Assembly (NCBI GenBank): GCA_963722905.1
Contig: CAVROT010000004.1
Location: 248,001-312,000, forward strand
Source of the DNA: CAVROT01 sp963722905
GTDB lineage: Bacteria > Pseudomonadota > Alphaproteobacteria > Rhodobacterales > Rhodobacteraceae
DNA length: 64,000 bases
Direction: 5' to 3'
Position 1 is the first letter of the stretch, and the number at the start of each line of letters is the position of its first letter. Of the stretch, positions 47,796 through 56,659 are shown piece after piece. The notes beneath the pieces are model-generated. The model was not told where the DNA came from. It made no database searches and saw nothing but the letters and a program-made list of their open reading frames with translations. The position numbers and the translations under genes are program-made.

Positions 47796-49562
47796 ATGAC
47801 GGTCGTATGGGTGAGGATGGCGCGTTGGCTGGCCGGCGCGGCGCTGGTCTGGGCGGCGCTCTGGGTGGCTCCGGCCCTGGCGCAGCAGCAATCGTGGCTT
47901 CAGGTCGAAGCGCAGCCGTCGCTGGACCAGGCCCGGCGGGCCGCCCGCGACTATGCCCTGCGGCTGGACTCGGTGGCGGGCTACCGGCTGGGATCGTCGA
48001 ACTGGCACGCGATCGTCATCGGACCCCTGTCCCCGGATGACGCACGCGCGCTGAGTCGCGACCTGCGGCGGCGCGGCGCGGTGCCGGGCGACGCCTTCGT
48101 GACCGACGGGGCGAATTTTCGCGCGCGGTTCTGGCCCGACGGCGACGTGGCGGGACTGCCGCCACTTCCGGCCGCGCCTCCCCAGCCCGCGGCCCCGGCC
48201 GCAGTCGCACCGCTACCCAACGAAATGCCGCCTGACGAATCGCCTGCCGAGGCGCGGCTTGGCGAACGCGCGCTCACGGCCGAGGACCGGCGCCTGCTTC
48301 AGACCGCCCTGAGGTGGGAGGGCTTTTACGACGCCGCCATCGACGGCGCCTTCGGGCGCGGCACCCGCGCGGCCATGTCCGACTGGCAGCGCGCCCGCGG
48401 TCTGCCGCAGACCGGCATCCTCACCACCGCGCAGCGCACAGCGCTGATCGGCGCGTACCGCGCGGTGCTGGCCGATCTGGGGATGCGGACCGTGACGGAC
48501 GCGGTAGCAGGCATCCGCATCGACCTGCCGACCGCGCGCGTCGCCTTCGACCGTCACGACCCGCCATTCGCGCATTACGCCGCCGTCCGGCCGGAGGATG
48601 CGGCGCGCGTCCTGCTGATCAGCCGGGCGGGGTCGGTCGAGACGCTGCACGGCCTCTACGACATCATGCAGACCCTGTCTGTGGTCCCGCGGGACGGCCC
48701 GCGCAGCAAGTCGGGCGACCGGTTCACCCTGACCGGCACCGGCGACGGGATCGTGTCGCATACCGAAGCCGCCCTGGCGGACGGCGCCGTCAAGGGGTTC
48801 ACGCTGATCTGGCCAGAAGGCGACGAACGCCGCCGCCTGCGGCTGCTTGACGAGATGCGCCGGACCTTCTCGGCCCTGCCGGGGCAGGTCATGGGCAACG
48901 ATGCCGGCATCGCCGGCGAGGATCAGAGCATAGACCTTCTGGCCGGGCTCGAGATCCGCCGACCCCGGACGGTGCGCACCGGATTCTACGCAACGCCGCG
49001 CGGCGATGTGCTGACCGCGTCGGACGCCGTCGACGGCTGCGCCTCCGTCACGCTGGACGACGCCACGCCGGCCAGCGTCCGTGCCTTCGACGCCAAACTC
49101 GGTCTGGCCCTGCTGGAACCGGAACGGGCGCTGGCGCCCCGCGCGTGGGCGCGGCTGCAGCCCCGGGTCCCCCGTCTGCGGTCTCAGGTGGTGTTGGCGG
49201 GCTGGTCGTTCGGGGGCGCACTGGGCGCGCCGTCGCTGACCTACGGCGCGCTGTCGGACATGCGCGGCATCGACGGCGAGGCCGACATGCGGCGCTATGC
49301 GCTGGCGGCACGGCCGGGTGACGCCGGCGGGCCGGTGCTGGACGACGCGGGCGCCGTGCTGGGTCTGCTGCTGCCGGCAGACGAAAGCGACCGCGTGCTG
49401 CCCGGCGACGTCGCGACCGCCGCCGATGTGGGGGCCATCGCGAAGTTCCTGTCGGCGCACGGTATCTCGGCGGCCGCCGCCGATCCGGGTCCGGCCCTGC
49501 CGCAGGCGCAGATGTCGCGGCTGGCCGCGGATCTGACGGTCCGGGTCGGCTGCTGGGACTGA
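47796..49562 (+). CDS. Exported SPOR/peptidoglycan-binding protein with degenerate trypsin-like domain
   Basis: The 588-residue protein has a signal peptide ending near APALA, a SPOR-like repeat domain (LQVEAQPSLDQARRAARDYA), a Pro/Ala linker and a peptidoglycan-binding domain (LLQTALRWEGFYDAAIDGAFGRGTRAAMSDWQ). A C-terminal trypsin-like fold follows in which all three catalytic positions are changed. VLTNAHVV reads VLTASDAV (Asp410), the NDLAL Asp is Gly436 in AKLGLALL, and GNSGG reads GDAGG (Ala510). It is most likely a pseudoprotease that binds rather than cleaves, acting in the envelope. It starts after a GAGGAA site and is divergent from glyQ. Confidence 0.78.
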   Translation: MTVVWVRMARWLAGAALVWAALWVAPALAQQQSWLQVEAQPSLDQARRAARDYALRLDSVAGYRLGSSNWHAIVIGPLSPDDARALSRDLRRRGAVPGDAFVTDGANFRARFWPDGDVAGLPPLPAAPPQPAAPAAVAPLPNEMPPDESPAEARLGERALTAEDRRLLQTALRWEGFYDAAIDGAFGRGTRAAMSDWQRARGLPQTGILTTAQRTALIGAYRAVLADLGMRTVTDAVAGIRIDLPTARVAFDRHDPPFAHYAAVRPEDAARVLLISRAGSVETLHGLYDIMQTLSVVPRDGPRSKSGDRFTLTGTGDGIVSHTEAALADGAVKGFTLIWPEGDERRRLRLLDEMRRTFSALPGQVMGNDAGIAGEDQSIDLLAGLEIRRPRTVRTGFYATPRGDVLTASDAVDGCASVTLDDATPASVRAFDAKLGLALLEPERALAPRAWARLQPRVPRLRSQVVLAGWSFGGALGAPSLTYGALSDMRGIDGEADMRRYALAARPGDAGGPVLDDAGAVLGLLLPADESDRVLPGDVATAADVGAIAKFLSAHGISAAAADPGPALPQAQMSRLAADLTVRVGCWD

Positions 49563-49590
49563 ACCCGGCGGCCATTCGTGCAATCGCGCC

Positions 49591-51087
49591 TCAGGCCCGC
49601 CAGAAGGCGGCGGTGAAAAGGACGTAGACCGCCATCAGCTCCAGCCGGCCGGCGATCATACCGCCGATCAGAAGCCACTTGGCGGCGTCGTTGAGCGGCG
49701 CGAACGTGCCTGATGGCCCGATGGTGTCGCCCAGGCCCGGTCCGATATTCCCGATCGCCGTCGCCGCCCCCGACAGCGCGGTGGTGAAATCGAGACCCGT
49801 GAGCCCCAGCAGGACCGAAAGCCCCCCCACCGACACGACGAAGAGCACGAAGAACGCCATGACCGACGACAGCACGTCGTCGCTGACCGTCCGCCCCTCG
49901 AACCGCGGATGGAAAAGGCCATGGGGCGCGTGGATCCGCATGACCTGCGCCTTTATGGCCGACAGCAGGATCTGGTAGCGGAATATCTTTACCGAGCAGC
50001 ACGTCGATCCGGCGCATCCCCCGATCATGCCCACCAGAAAGATGGCCACCATCGCGAACGGACCCCACAGCTGATAGTCGACCGAGGCGTAACCGGTGCC
50101 CGAGATGATGGAGGTGACGTTGAATACCGCCTCGCGGATCGACGGCTCGATCCCCCGGCCGTCGGCGACGACCTGGAACGCGGCCAGCACCACCGCCACC
50201 ACCGCGATCACCGACACGAACGCCCGGATCTGGGAATCGCGCAGGACCGGCCGCCCATGGCCCGCCAGCAGCTGGATATAACGCACGAAGGGGATCGAGG
50301 CGAGGATCATGAAAAGCGCGGCAAGGTACTCGGGTGGACCCTGGAAGGCGCCGAAGGACGCGTCGGCTGTCGAAAAGCCGCCGGTCGACAGGGTCGTCAG
50401 CGCGTGGTTCAGCGCCTGGAACGGGCCGAGCCCAAGTGCCAGGTATCCCATGAAGCAGCAGAATGTGAGGAAAACGTAGATCCCCGAGATCTGGGCCGCG
50501 ATCTGGGCCGCGCGGGGCAGGATCTTGCCCATCGTGTCGAAGGCCTCGGACCGGAAGATCTGCATGCCGCCGACGCGCAGCTCGGGCAGGAACACCATCG
50601 CCACGACGATGATGCCGATGCCGCCGAACCACTGCAGCATCGACCGCCACAGCAGCAGCCCGTGCGGCAGACGCTCCAGCCCGGTGAAGACGGTGGAGCC
50701 GGTCGTGGTCAGCCCCGAGACCGCCTCGAAGAAGGCGTCGACCCCGCGCGCCTCGGTCGCGCCGGTGACGAAGGGGATGGCGCCGAAGATCGGCAGCGTG
50801 ACCCAGACGGCGACGGTCAGCAGGAAGGTCTGCTGGATCGACAGGCGCGCCTGGGAAGCGTTGGCGCAGGCCAGCGCCATCCCCGCCCCGGTCAGCACGG
50901 TGACGACGCTGGCGCCGGCAAAGACCGGCCAGTGGCCGTTACCGATGACCAGATCCATCGTCATCGGGATGGTCATCGTGGCCCCCAGGGCCGTCACCAG
51001 AAGGCCGATCACATAGGCGACCGGGCGCAGGTCGATGTGCGCCTGAACGCGGGACGCGGCCCGGCGGGGCGACACCCGCGGCCTCAT
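49591..51087 (-). CDS. trkH: Potassium uptake protein TrkH
   Basis: The 498-residue membrane protein has the four pore-loop repeats of the Trk/Ktr family: SGLTTTGSTVFTGL, TTLSTGGFSTADAS, ISGTGYASVDYQLWG and AIGNIGPGLGDTIGP. These supply the potassium selectivity filter; about ten membrane helices surround them, and GGCAGSTCCSVKIFRYQILL is typical of TrkH. It would work with a TrkA regulator encoded elsewhere. It follows a DUF6151 gene on the same strand. Confidence 0.93.
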   Translation of the reverse strand: MRPRVSPRRAASRVQAHIDLRPVAYVIGLLVTALGATMTIPMTMDLVIGNGHWPVFAGASVVTVLTGAGMALACANASQARLSIQQTFLLTVAVWVTLPIFGAIPFVTGATEARGVDAFFEAVSGLTTTGSTVFTGLERLPHGLLLWRSMLQWFGGIGIIVVAMVFLPELRVGGMQIFRSEAFDTMGKILPRAAQIAAQISGIYVFLTFCCFMGYLALGLGPFQALNHALTTLSTGGFSTADASFGAFQGPPEYLAALFMILASIPFVRYIQLLAGHGRPVLRDSQIRAFVSVIAVVAVVLAAFQVVADGRGIEPSIREAVFNVTSIISGTGYASVDYQLWGPFAMVAIFLVGMIGGCAGSTCCSVKIFRYQILLSAIKAQVMRIHAPHGLFHPRFEGRTVSDDVLSSVMAFFVLFVVSVGGLSVLLGLTGLDFTTALSGAATAIGNIGPGLGDTIGPSGTFAPLNDAAKWLLIGGMIAGRLELMAVYVLFTAAFWRA

Positions 51088-51114
51088 GCGGCCGGCATCC
51101 GCGGGTCGCCCCGC

Positions 51115-51693
51115 TCAGGCATAAGCCGCGGCGCGTGCGGCGGCATCGGGTGTCGCGGGCGGCGCGACCGGACGGGCGTCCGTGTCGAAGAAGGGTGTCC
51201 GGGTATGCAGACCGGCCAGCCGCGCCGTCAGGCCGCGCCGCACCACGCCCGCGACCAGCCCGACCATACTGCCGTGCGGGCGCGGGACGCGGGCCGTGGC
51301 GGACTTGACGAAGGCATGCGCCCGCACCCGCCCCAGAGGCGCCGGATCGGCGAAGCCCTGGACAGTCAGCGACGCGAAGGGCACCGCCCGCGTCGAAGGC
51401 GTGATGGCCATCGGCGCGCCGCAGCACGACGCCGTCCAGCGGAACGGTCCGCGCGGCGTCAGACGCAGGCACGCCAGCCGGTCCGCGCCGCGCCGGAGGG
51501 ACAGGCGGTCCGGCGTCGTCTGGTAGAGGCCGACCCCGCCCGCCGGATCCAGCGTCGCGGCCCGACCGGTGATGCGCGCGAAGGCGCGGCAGTCGGCGCA
51601 GTGGCACACGATATGCGCGCCCGGCGCGGGCGCCGTCCGAACCGCGATCTCGACCGTTCCGCAATCGCACCGCCAGGTGGCGTCATCGCTCAT
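51115..51693 (-). CDS. DUF6151-type protein with GFA/CENP-V-like zinc motifs
   Basis: The 192-residue protein shows WRCDCGTVEIAV, HIVCHCADCRAFARI and RWTASCCGAPMAI, the Cys pattern of the GFA (Mss4-like) zinc-binding fold, in the arrangement of the DUF6151 family common in Rhodobacterales. Well-studied GFA relatives bind glutathione adducts, but no activity is established for this family. It lies between metZ and trkH on the same strand. Confidence 0.78.
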   Translation of the reverse strand: MSDDATWRCDCGTVEIAVRTAPAPGAHIVCHCADCRAFARITGRAATLDPAGGVGLYQTTPDRLSLRRGADRLACLRLTPRGPFRWTASCCGAPMAITPSTRAVPFASLTVQGFADPAPLGRVRAHAFVKSATARVPRPHGSMVGLVAGVVRRGLTARLAGLHTRTPFFDTDARPVAPPATPDAAARAAAYA

Positions 51694-51826
51694 GCTGACC
51701 GCCCGGGCGCGCCGCCGCCGTTCAACGTTCCCGACGCCCGCTTCTTCATGTCCTCATCCCCGATTGCGCGACAGGACAAGCCTGCGCCCCGCGTGGGCGC
51801 CTGTCGAGTCCTGCAACCCACGGTCG

Positions 51827-53008
51827 TCATACGGCGTCGAGGGCGCCCGCCACGTCGGCAAGCAGATCCGCCGGATCCTCCAACCCCACGCTCAGCCGGA
51901 CGAGCCCGGGCGTGATACCCAGCGTGGCCCGCGTCTCCGTGGACAGGCGCTGGTGGGTCGTCGTCGCGGGATGGGTGACGATGGACTTCGCGTCGCCGAG
52001 GTTGTTCGAGATGGTGACGATCCGCAGCGCGTCGAGGAACCGGAACGCGGCTTCCTGCCCGCCCGCGACATCGAGGGCGATGATCGTCCCCCCACGCTCC
52101 ATCTGCCGCATCGCCAGCGCGTGCTGGGGGTGCCCGGGCAGACCGGGGTAGAGCACGCGCGCAAGTCGGCCGTCCCCCTCCAGCGCCCGCGCGATATGCT
52201 CGGCGCCGTCGGTCATGGCACGCACGCGCAGGTCCAATGTCTCGAGCCCCTTGAGCATGATCCAGGCGGTGAAGGGCGACATCGCGCCGCCGGTATGCTT
52301 GAGGTACGGCTCGACCGTGCCGCGGATGAAGTCGCGCGTGCCCAGGATCACGCCGCCCAGCGCACGGCCCTGCCCGTCGATATGCTTGGTCGCGGAATAG
52401 ACCACGACGTCGGCCCCCTGTTCGATGGCGCGGCTGTAGACCGGCGTGGCGAAGACGTTGTCGACGACGACGGTGGCGCCGACGTCGTGGGCCATCTTGG
52501 ATACGGCCGCGAGGTCGATGACCTCCAGTACCGGGTTCGACACGGTCTCGAAGAAGACCGTCTTGGTATCGGGGCGAAGCGCCGCGCGCCAGGCGTCGAG
52601 GTCGGTGCCGTCCACAAATGTCACCTCCACACCGTAGCGCGTCAGCACCTCTTGCAGGATGTAGAGGCACGATCCGAAGAGGGCGCGCGCGCTCACCACG
52701 TGGTCGCCCGCGCGCAGCATCGACACCAGCGCGCCGTTGACGGCCGCCATGCCCGAGGCGGTGGCGAAGGCGTCCTCGGCCCCTTCGATGGCGGCGATCC
52801 GGTCCTCGAACATCGCGACCGTCGGGTTGCCGTAGCGGGCATAGATGAATTCGTCCGGGCCGGCGTCGCTGAACCGGGCGGCCGCCTGCGCGGCGGTATC
52901 GTAGACGAAGCCCTGGGTGAGGAAGATCGCCTCGCTCACCTCGCCATAGCCGCTGCGCCGGATCCCGGCATGCACGGCGCGGGTGCGCGGCTTCCAGTCG
53001 TCGTGCAT
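51827..53008 (-). CDS. metZ: O-succinylhomoserine sulfhydrylase
   Basis: The 393-residue Cys/Met-metabolism PLP enzyme shows YARYGNPTVAMFEDRIAAIEGAE, ATASGMAAVNGAL, VDNVFATPVYSRAIEQGAD, YSATKHIDGQGRALGG with the Schiff-base Lys, and the C-terminal SLGDAKSIVTHPATTTH-type segment (here NLGDAKSIVTHPATTTHQRL). The family signature and length fit MetZ, which makes homocysteine directly from O-succinylhomoserine and sulfide. A SAM-II-type riboswitch precedes it, which fits a methionine-pathway gene repressed by S-adenosylmethionine. Confidence 0.93.
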   Translation of the reverse strand: MHDDWKPRTRAVHAGIRRSGYGEVSEAIFLTQGFVYDTAAQAAARFSDAGPDEFIYARYGNPTVAMFEDRIAAIEGAEDAFATASGMAAVNGALVSMLRAGDHVVSARALFGSCLYILQEVLTRYGVEVTFVDGTDLDAWRAALRPDTKTVFFETVSNPVLEVIDLAAVSKMAHDVGATVVVDNVFATPVYSRAIEQGADVVVYSATKHIDGQGRALGGVILGTRDFIRGTVEPYLKHTGGAMSPFTAWIMLKGLETLDLRVRAMTDGAEHIARALEGDGRLARVLYPGLPGHPQHALAMRQMERGGTIIALDVAGGQEAAFRFLDALRIVTISNNLGDAKSIVTHPATTTHQRLSTETRATLGITPGLVRLSVGLEDPADLLADVAGALDAV

Positions 53009-53066
53009 GGGGGTCGTCCTCCGCCCTGACCATCACCGATCGGATGCGTCATGGGCCGGGCCCAGA

Positions 53067-53153
53067 CCATTTTAGCGGAATTTCCCGGTCCTGCCCGCCG
53101 CGATGGCGAGACTGCTCCGGCGTGGCCCGCAATCCGGTGAACAAATCGCCACG
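53067..53153 (-). promoter_or_regulatory. SAM-II riboswitch upstream of metZ
   Basis: On the minus strand CGTGGCGATTTG (53153-53142) begins a stem CGTGGC/GCCACG (53153-53148 with 53126-53121), whose loop contains ACCGGATTGC. Downstream comes TCCGCTAAAATGG ending at 53067, in which TCCG (53079-53076) can pair with CGGA (53136-53133) of the loop to form the pseudoknot, followed by the invariant CTAAA. These are the features of the alphaproteobacterial metA motif, now SAM-II, which hides the translation start when SAM is bound. The metZ ATG is 58 bases further. The segment between stem and pseudoknot strand is about 40 bases and can fold into its own hairpin, longer than in compact examples. Confidence 0.85.
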
Positions 53154-53327
53154 TCGGGCGTGGCTAGCGCCGCACGATGCGCCGGTCAAGCCGTTGCGCG
53201 GCGCCGGGTCGTGCCGCGCGGCCCGTCATCGTGCCGCCCCGCGTCGGCAAGCCTCGCGTCGACCACCCGCGGCCGATAGGTCGGCGCCGTGCCAGGTGTG
53301 GCCCCTCACCGGGGCCGGAGGGGACCC

Positions 53328-53362
53328 GTGGCGGCCGGGCCCGTCAGCCGGGGCGCGGCCAC
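53328..53362 (-). terminator. GC-rich hairpin just after yciB
   Basis: The minus strand can form an imperfect stem from GTGGC (53362-53358) to GCCAC (53332-53328) with GC-rich inner pairs, starting two bases after the yciB stop. No T-run follows, so termination is likely weak or Rho-assisted. It may isolate yciB from the metZ riboswitch region downstream. Confidence 0.35.
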
Positions 53363-53364
53363 AC

Positions 53365-53973
53365 CTAGTCCTGCGGGGCCGCGTGGGTCTGCAGCAGTCG
53401 CGACTGCAAGACGAAGAAGACGAAGATCGCCGCCGTCAGGCCGAACGTCTTGAAGTTCACCCAGGCGTCCGTCGACATGGTGCGCCACACGATCTCGTTC
53501 AGGATCGCGAGGCCGAAGAAGAAGGCCGTGAAGCGCCGGGTGAGGATCATCCAGCCCTCGGGGGTGAGCGGCACCATCTCCTCCATCACCAGCCGCAGGT
53601 AGGACCGCCCGCGCAGGAGGCCGAAGGCCAGGATGCCGCCGAAGATCAGGTAGATCAGCGTCGGCTTCATCTTGAAGAAGCGTTCGTCGTTGAACCACAC
53701 GGTCAGCCCGCCGAAGACGACGACCAGCACCAGCGTGACGATCTGCATACGGGCGAGCCGGCCGGTCAGCCGCCACAGGACGAAGGTCGTCAGCGCGATC
53801 AGCGGAACGAACCCGGCGGTGATCAGGATGAACCCCGAATACTCCGTCCCGCCGACCATGAACGTCCGCTCGCGCAGCAGCAGGTAGGCCACGAAGAAGG
53901 CGAGGACCGGCCCCAGCTCCAGCGCAGTCTTCAGCCTGGGGTCGATGGCGCGGGCGGGGGTGCGGTCAGTCAT
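53365..53973 (-). CDS. yciB: Inner-membrane protein YciB (septation protein A)
   Basis: The 202-residue protein has about five hydrophobic helices and the family landmarks ALELGPVLAFFVAYL at the N-terminus, KMKPTLIYLIFGGILAFGL, MEEMVPLTPEGWMILTRRF and LNEIVWRTMSTDAWVNFKTFG. YciB/IspZ proteins affect envelope integrity and cell division, with no known enzymatic activity. The start at MTDRTPARAIDPRLK is set by homology; the longer frame upstream is a shadow of the neighbouring transporter. In Rhodobacterales it commonly follows ftsY and an EamA-type transporter, as here. Confidence 0.92.
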   Translation of the reverse strand: MTDRTPARAIDPRLKTALELGPVLAFFVAYLLLRERTFMVGGTEYSGFILITAGFVPLIALTTFVLWRLTGRLARMQIVTLVLVVVFGGLTVWFNDERFFKMKPTLIYLIFGGILAFGLLRGRSYLRLVMEEMVPLTPEGWMILTRRFTAFFFGLAILNEIVWRTMSTDAWVNFKTFGLTAAIFVFFVLQSRLLQTHAAPQD

Positions 53974-54002
53974 GGCGGTCCGTCCGTGTTGCAGGGGCCG
54001 GC

Positions 54003-54908
54003 TCAGCCCGCGGCCTCGACTATCACGGCGCCCAGCGCGATCAAAGCCATCAGGGCCAGGCGGCGCGGGCCCACCTTCTCGCCCAGCATCAGCCAGCCGA
54101 TCAGGGCGGCGAAGACGGTCGAGGTCTCGCGCAGGACGGCGGCCTCGCCGACGTCGTCCAGCCGCGTGGCCAGCATCACCGATCCGAAGCTGCCGAAGGC
54201 GATGACCCCGCCCAGAAGGCCGCGCCGCGCCAGCGCGGCCTTGTCGGGCAGCGCCGCCAGCCGGTGGCGCAGCCGCCAAGCGACCAGCGGCGCGAAGCCC
54301 AGCCCGTCGATGAAGAAGAACCACGCGAGGAACGTGAAGGGATCGGCGGCCGCCCGGATCCCGTAGGCGTCGTAGGTCGTGTAGAGCGCCACGAAGAGGC
54401 CCGTCACGACCGCCATTCCCAGCGCCAGCGGCATCCGGTCGCGGTCCAGCGTGACCGTGCGCAGGTTGTAGATCGCCAGACCGTAGATGCCCGTCAGCAG
54501 CACCGCGACGCCCAGCCATTGCACGGCAGTGAAGTGTTCGCCGAAGACGATGCCGGCCCCGATCACTGCAAAGAGCGGCCCGGTGCCGCGCACGACGGGA
54601 TAGACGACCGTGTAGGCGCCCTGCGTGTAGGTGTAGCCCTGCGCCAGCTTGTAGCCGACGTGGATGGCGAAGCAGCCGGCGAAGATCGGCCACATGTGCG
54701 CTTCGGGCCACGGTACGACGAAGAGGGCGAAGGGTGCAGCCATGATGCCGTAACTGGCGTCGATGGCCATGCGGCTGAGCCAGGGGTCGTGCCGACCCTT
54801 CTGGAGCGCGCCGAAGATCGCATGCAGCAGCGCCGCGCTCAGCGCGAGGACCAGCGCCAGCCGGTGGCCCGCCGGAGTTCCGACAAGCGAAAGGATCGTC
54901 TCGCTCAT
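54003..54908 (-). CDS. EamA-type DMT superfamily permease
   Basis: The 301-residue protein has ten predicted membrane helices in two EamA repeats: LALVLALSAALLHAIFGALQKG, YTVVYPVVRGTGPLFAVIGAGIVFGEHF, then AVVTGLFVALYTTYDAYGIR and AVLRETSTVFAALIGWLMLGEKV. Such proteins export or exchange metabolites; the substrate is unknown. It lies 29 bases upstream of yciB and downstream of a GNAT gene in what appears to be one operon led by ftsY. Confidence 0.9.
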   Translation of the reverse strand: MSETILSLVGTPAGHRLALVLALSAALLHAIFGALQKGRHDPWLSRMAIDASYGIMAAPFALFVVPWPEAHMWPIFAGCFAIHVGYKLAQGYTYTQGAYTVVYPVVRGTGPLFAVIGAGIVFGEHFTAVQWLGVAVLLTGIYGLAIYNLRTVTLDRDRMPLALGMAVVTGLFVALYTTYDAYGIRAAADPFTFLAWFFFIDGLGFAPLVAWRLRHRLAALPDKAALARRGLLGGVIAFGSFGSVMLATRLDDVGEAAVLRETSTVFAALIGWLMLGEKVGPRRLALMALIALGAVIVEAAG

Positions 54909-55011
54909 CGTCCGCGGTCCCCGGTAGAGGGGCCTGTCCGCCCCCGGGTCTGCGACCCTCCCCCGAGGATATTGGCGAACCCGAGTTCAGGGGCGGTCCG
55001 GCGCCTTCGCC

Positions 55012-55455
55012 TCATGCCTTCGCAGCTGCGCCAAGTGGCGTACGGTCGCGATCCGCGAACCGCTCCATCCCCTGAATGCGGGAGAATCCATGGCGTTCGT
55101 AGAACGTGGCCAGCCTTGGGTCGCAGATCAGGGAGATGTGGCAGGAGGGATCGAGCCGAACCTCGCACCATGCGACGAGGCGGGTCATCACCTCGGTCCC
55201 CAGGCCGTCGTCCTGCCGCTCCGGCGCGACGGCGATATCGGTGACGAGGGCGAAGCATGCGCCGTCGCCGACCACGCGCCCCATGGCGACGAGCGTTCCG
55301 CCGCACCTTGCCGTGACAGCGTGCAGACCGCGCGGCATCGCCGACCGCGCGGCCTCGCGCGACCTCGGGCCCAGCCCGGCCGCCGCGCGCAGCGCGACGT
55401 ATTCCTCGGCCGTCGGCGGTACGCCTTCGGTCCAGTCGACCCGCGGCGGCGTCAA
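55012..55455 (-). CDS. GNAT family N-acetyltransferase
   Basis: The 147-residue protein has the GNAT core: MGRVVGDGACFALVTDIAVAPERQDDGLGTEVMTRLV contains the acetyl-CoA-binding loop (usually Q/RxxGxG/A), and PRLATFYERHGFSRI is the typical C-terminal segment. The substrate is unknown. It overlaps the end of ftsY by four bases, so it is translationally coupled to it. Confidence 0.87.
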   Translation of the reverse strand: MTPPRVDWTEGVPPTAEEYVALRAAAGLGPRSREAARSAMPRGLHAVTARCGGTLVAMGRVVGDGACFALVTDIAVAPERQDDGLGTEVMTRLVAWCEVRLDPSCHISLICDPRLATFYERHGFSRIQGMERFADRDRTPLGAAAKA

Positions 55456-56597
55456 TCCGCCGTGCCCGTCAGAGCGGCCGCAAACTCGGCCGCGTCGAAG
55501 GCGTCCAGGTCGTCGATCTGCTCGCCCACGCCGATGGCGTGGATCGGCAGGCCGAAGCGGTCGGCCAGCGCCACCAGCACGCCGCCCTTCGCGGTGCCGT
55601 CCAGCTTGGTCATCACCAGCCCGGTGACGTCCGCGATCTTGCGGAAGATCTCGACCTGGCGCAGCGCGTTCTGTCCGGTGGTGGCGTCGAGGACCAGCAG
55701 CGTGTTGTGGGGCGCGGTCGGGTCCTTCTTGCGGATGACGCGGACGATCTTGGCCAGCTCCTCCATCAGGTCCGCGCGGTTCTGCAGCCGCCCGGCCGTG
55801 TCGATCAGCAGAAGGTCGGCGCCCATCGCGCCCGCCTTCGTCATCGCGTCGAAGGCCAGGCTGGCCGGGTCGCTGCCCTGCGGCGCGGTCATCACCGGCA
55901 CGCCCGCGCGGTCGCCCCAGACCTGCAGCTGCTCAACGGCCGCCGCGCGAAACGTGTCGCCGGCGGCGATCACGACCTTCTTGCCGGCCGCATTGAACTG
56001 CGACGCCAGCTTGCCGATCGTGGTCGTCTTGCCCGATCCGTTGACGCCCACGACCAGCACGACCTGCGGGCGGTGCGGATAGATCGGCAGCGGCCGGGCC
56101 ACGGGGGTCATCACGCGCGCGATCTCGGCCGCCAGCGCCTGCTGGACCTCGGCGGTGGTCATGCGGCGGCCCATCCGGCCCTCCGCCATGTTGGCCGTGA
56201 TGCGCAAGGCGGTGTCCACGCCCATGTCGGCGCCGATCAGCACCTCCTCCAGCCGTTCCAGCATGGCGTCGTCCAGCACGCGGCGGGGCGCGTCGGCGGC
56301 CGCGCTCCGCCCGAAGAGCCGGCCCATCAGCCCCGGGCGCGGCGCGTCGCCGCCGATGGGTGCCTCCGGTCCCGCGGGGGTCGGAGACGAGGGCGGCACC
56401 GGTGGCGCGGCGGGCTGCCCTGCGGGCGCAGGCGACGTAGGAGCCTCGGGCGGCGCCGCCGCCTCTACGGAATCGGCCGCGGGGTCCGGCGGTGCGTCGG
56501 GCTCGGCCGGGGCCTCCTGGACGATCTCCTCCAGCTCCTCCTCCAGGCGGGAGGAGGATTTGAACAGACGGTCTTTCAGCTTGTTGAAGAACGACAT
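55452..56597 (-). CDS. ftsY: Signal recognition particle receptor FtsY
   Basis: The 381-residue protein has an acidic, Pro/Ala-rich N-terminal region (EEELEEIVQEAP and the following 60 residues), typical of the membrane-contacting A domain. The NG GTPase domain follows: LERLEEVLIGADMG, G1 GVNGSGKTTTIGKLA, AAGDTFRAAAVEQLQ, DTAGRLQNRADLMEEL, TKLDGTAKGG and GVGEQIDDLDAFD. It receives ribosome-SRP complexes at the inner membrane. The start at MSFFNKLKDRLF is standard; the longer open frame upstream overlaps the NuoEF gene. Confidence 0.96.
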   Translation of the reverse strand: MSFFNKLKDRLFKSSSRLEEELEEIVQEAPAEPDAPPDPAADSVEAAAPPEAPTSPAPAGQPAAPPVPPSSPTPAGPEAPIGGDAPRPGLMGRLFGRSAAADAPRRVLDDAMLERLEEVLIGADMGVDTALRITANMAEGRMGRRMTTAEVQQALAAEIARVMTPVARPLPIYPHRPQVVLVVGVNGSGKTTTIGKLASQFNAAGKKVVIAAGDTFRAAAVEQLQVWGDRAGVPVMTAPQGSDPASLAFDAMTKAGAMGADLLLIDTAGRLQNRADLMEELAKIVRVIRKKDPTAPHNTLLVLDATTGQNALRQVEIFRKIADVTGLVMTKLDGTAKGGVLVALADRFGLPIHAIGVGEQIDDLDAFDAAEFAAALTGTAD

Positions 56598-56659
56598 CGC
56601 GTGCGGGGTCCCGTGCTGGCCCCCGTCAGGTAGGCCAATCGCGGCCCGGGGGAAAGGCG

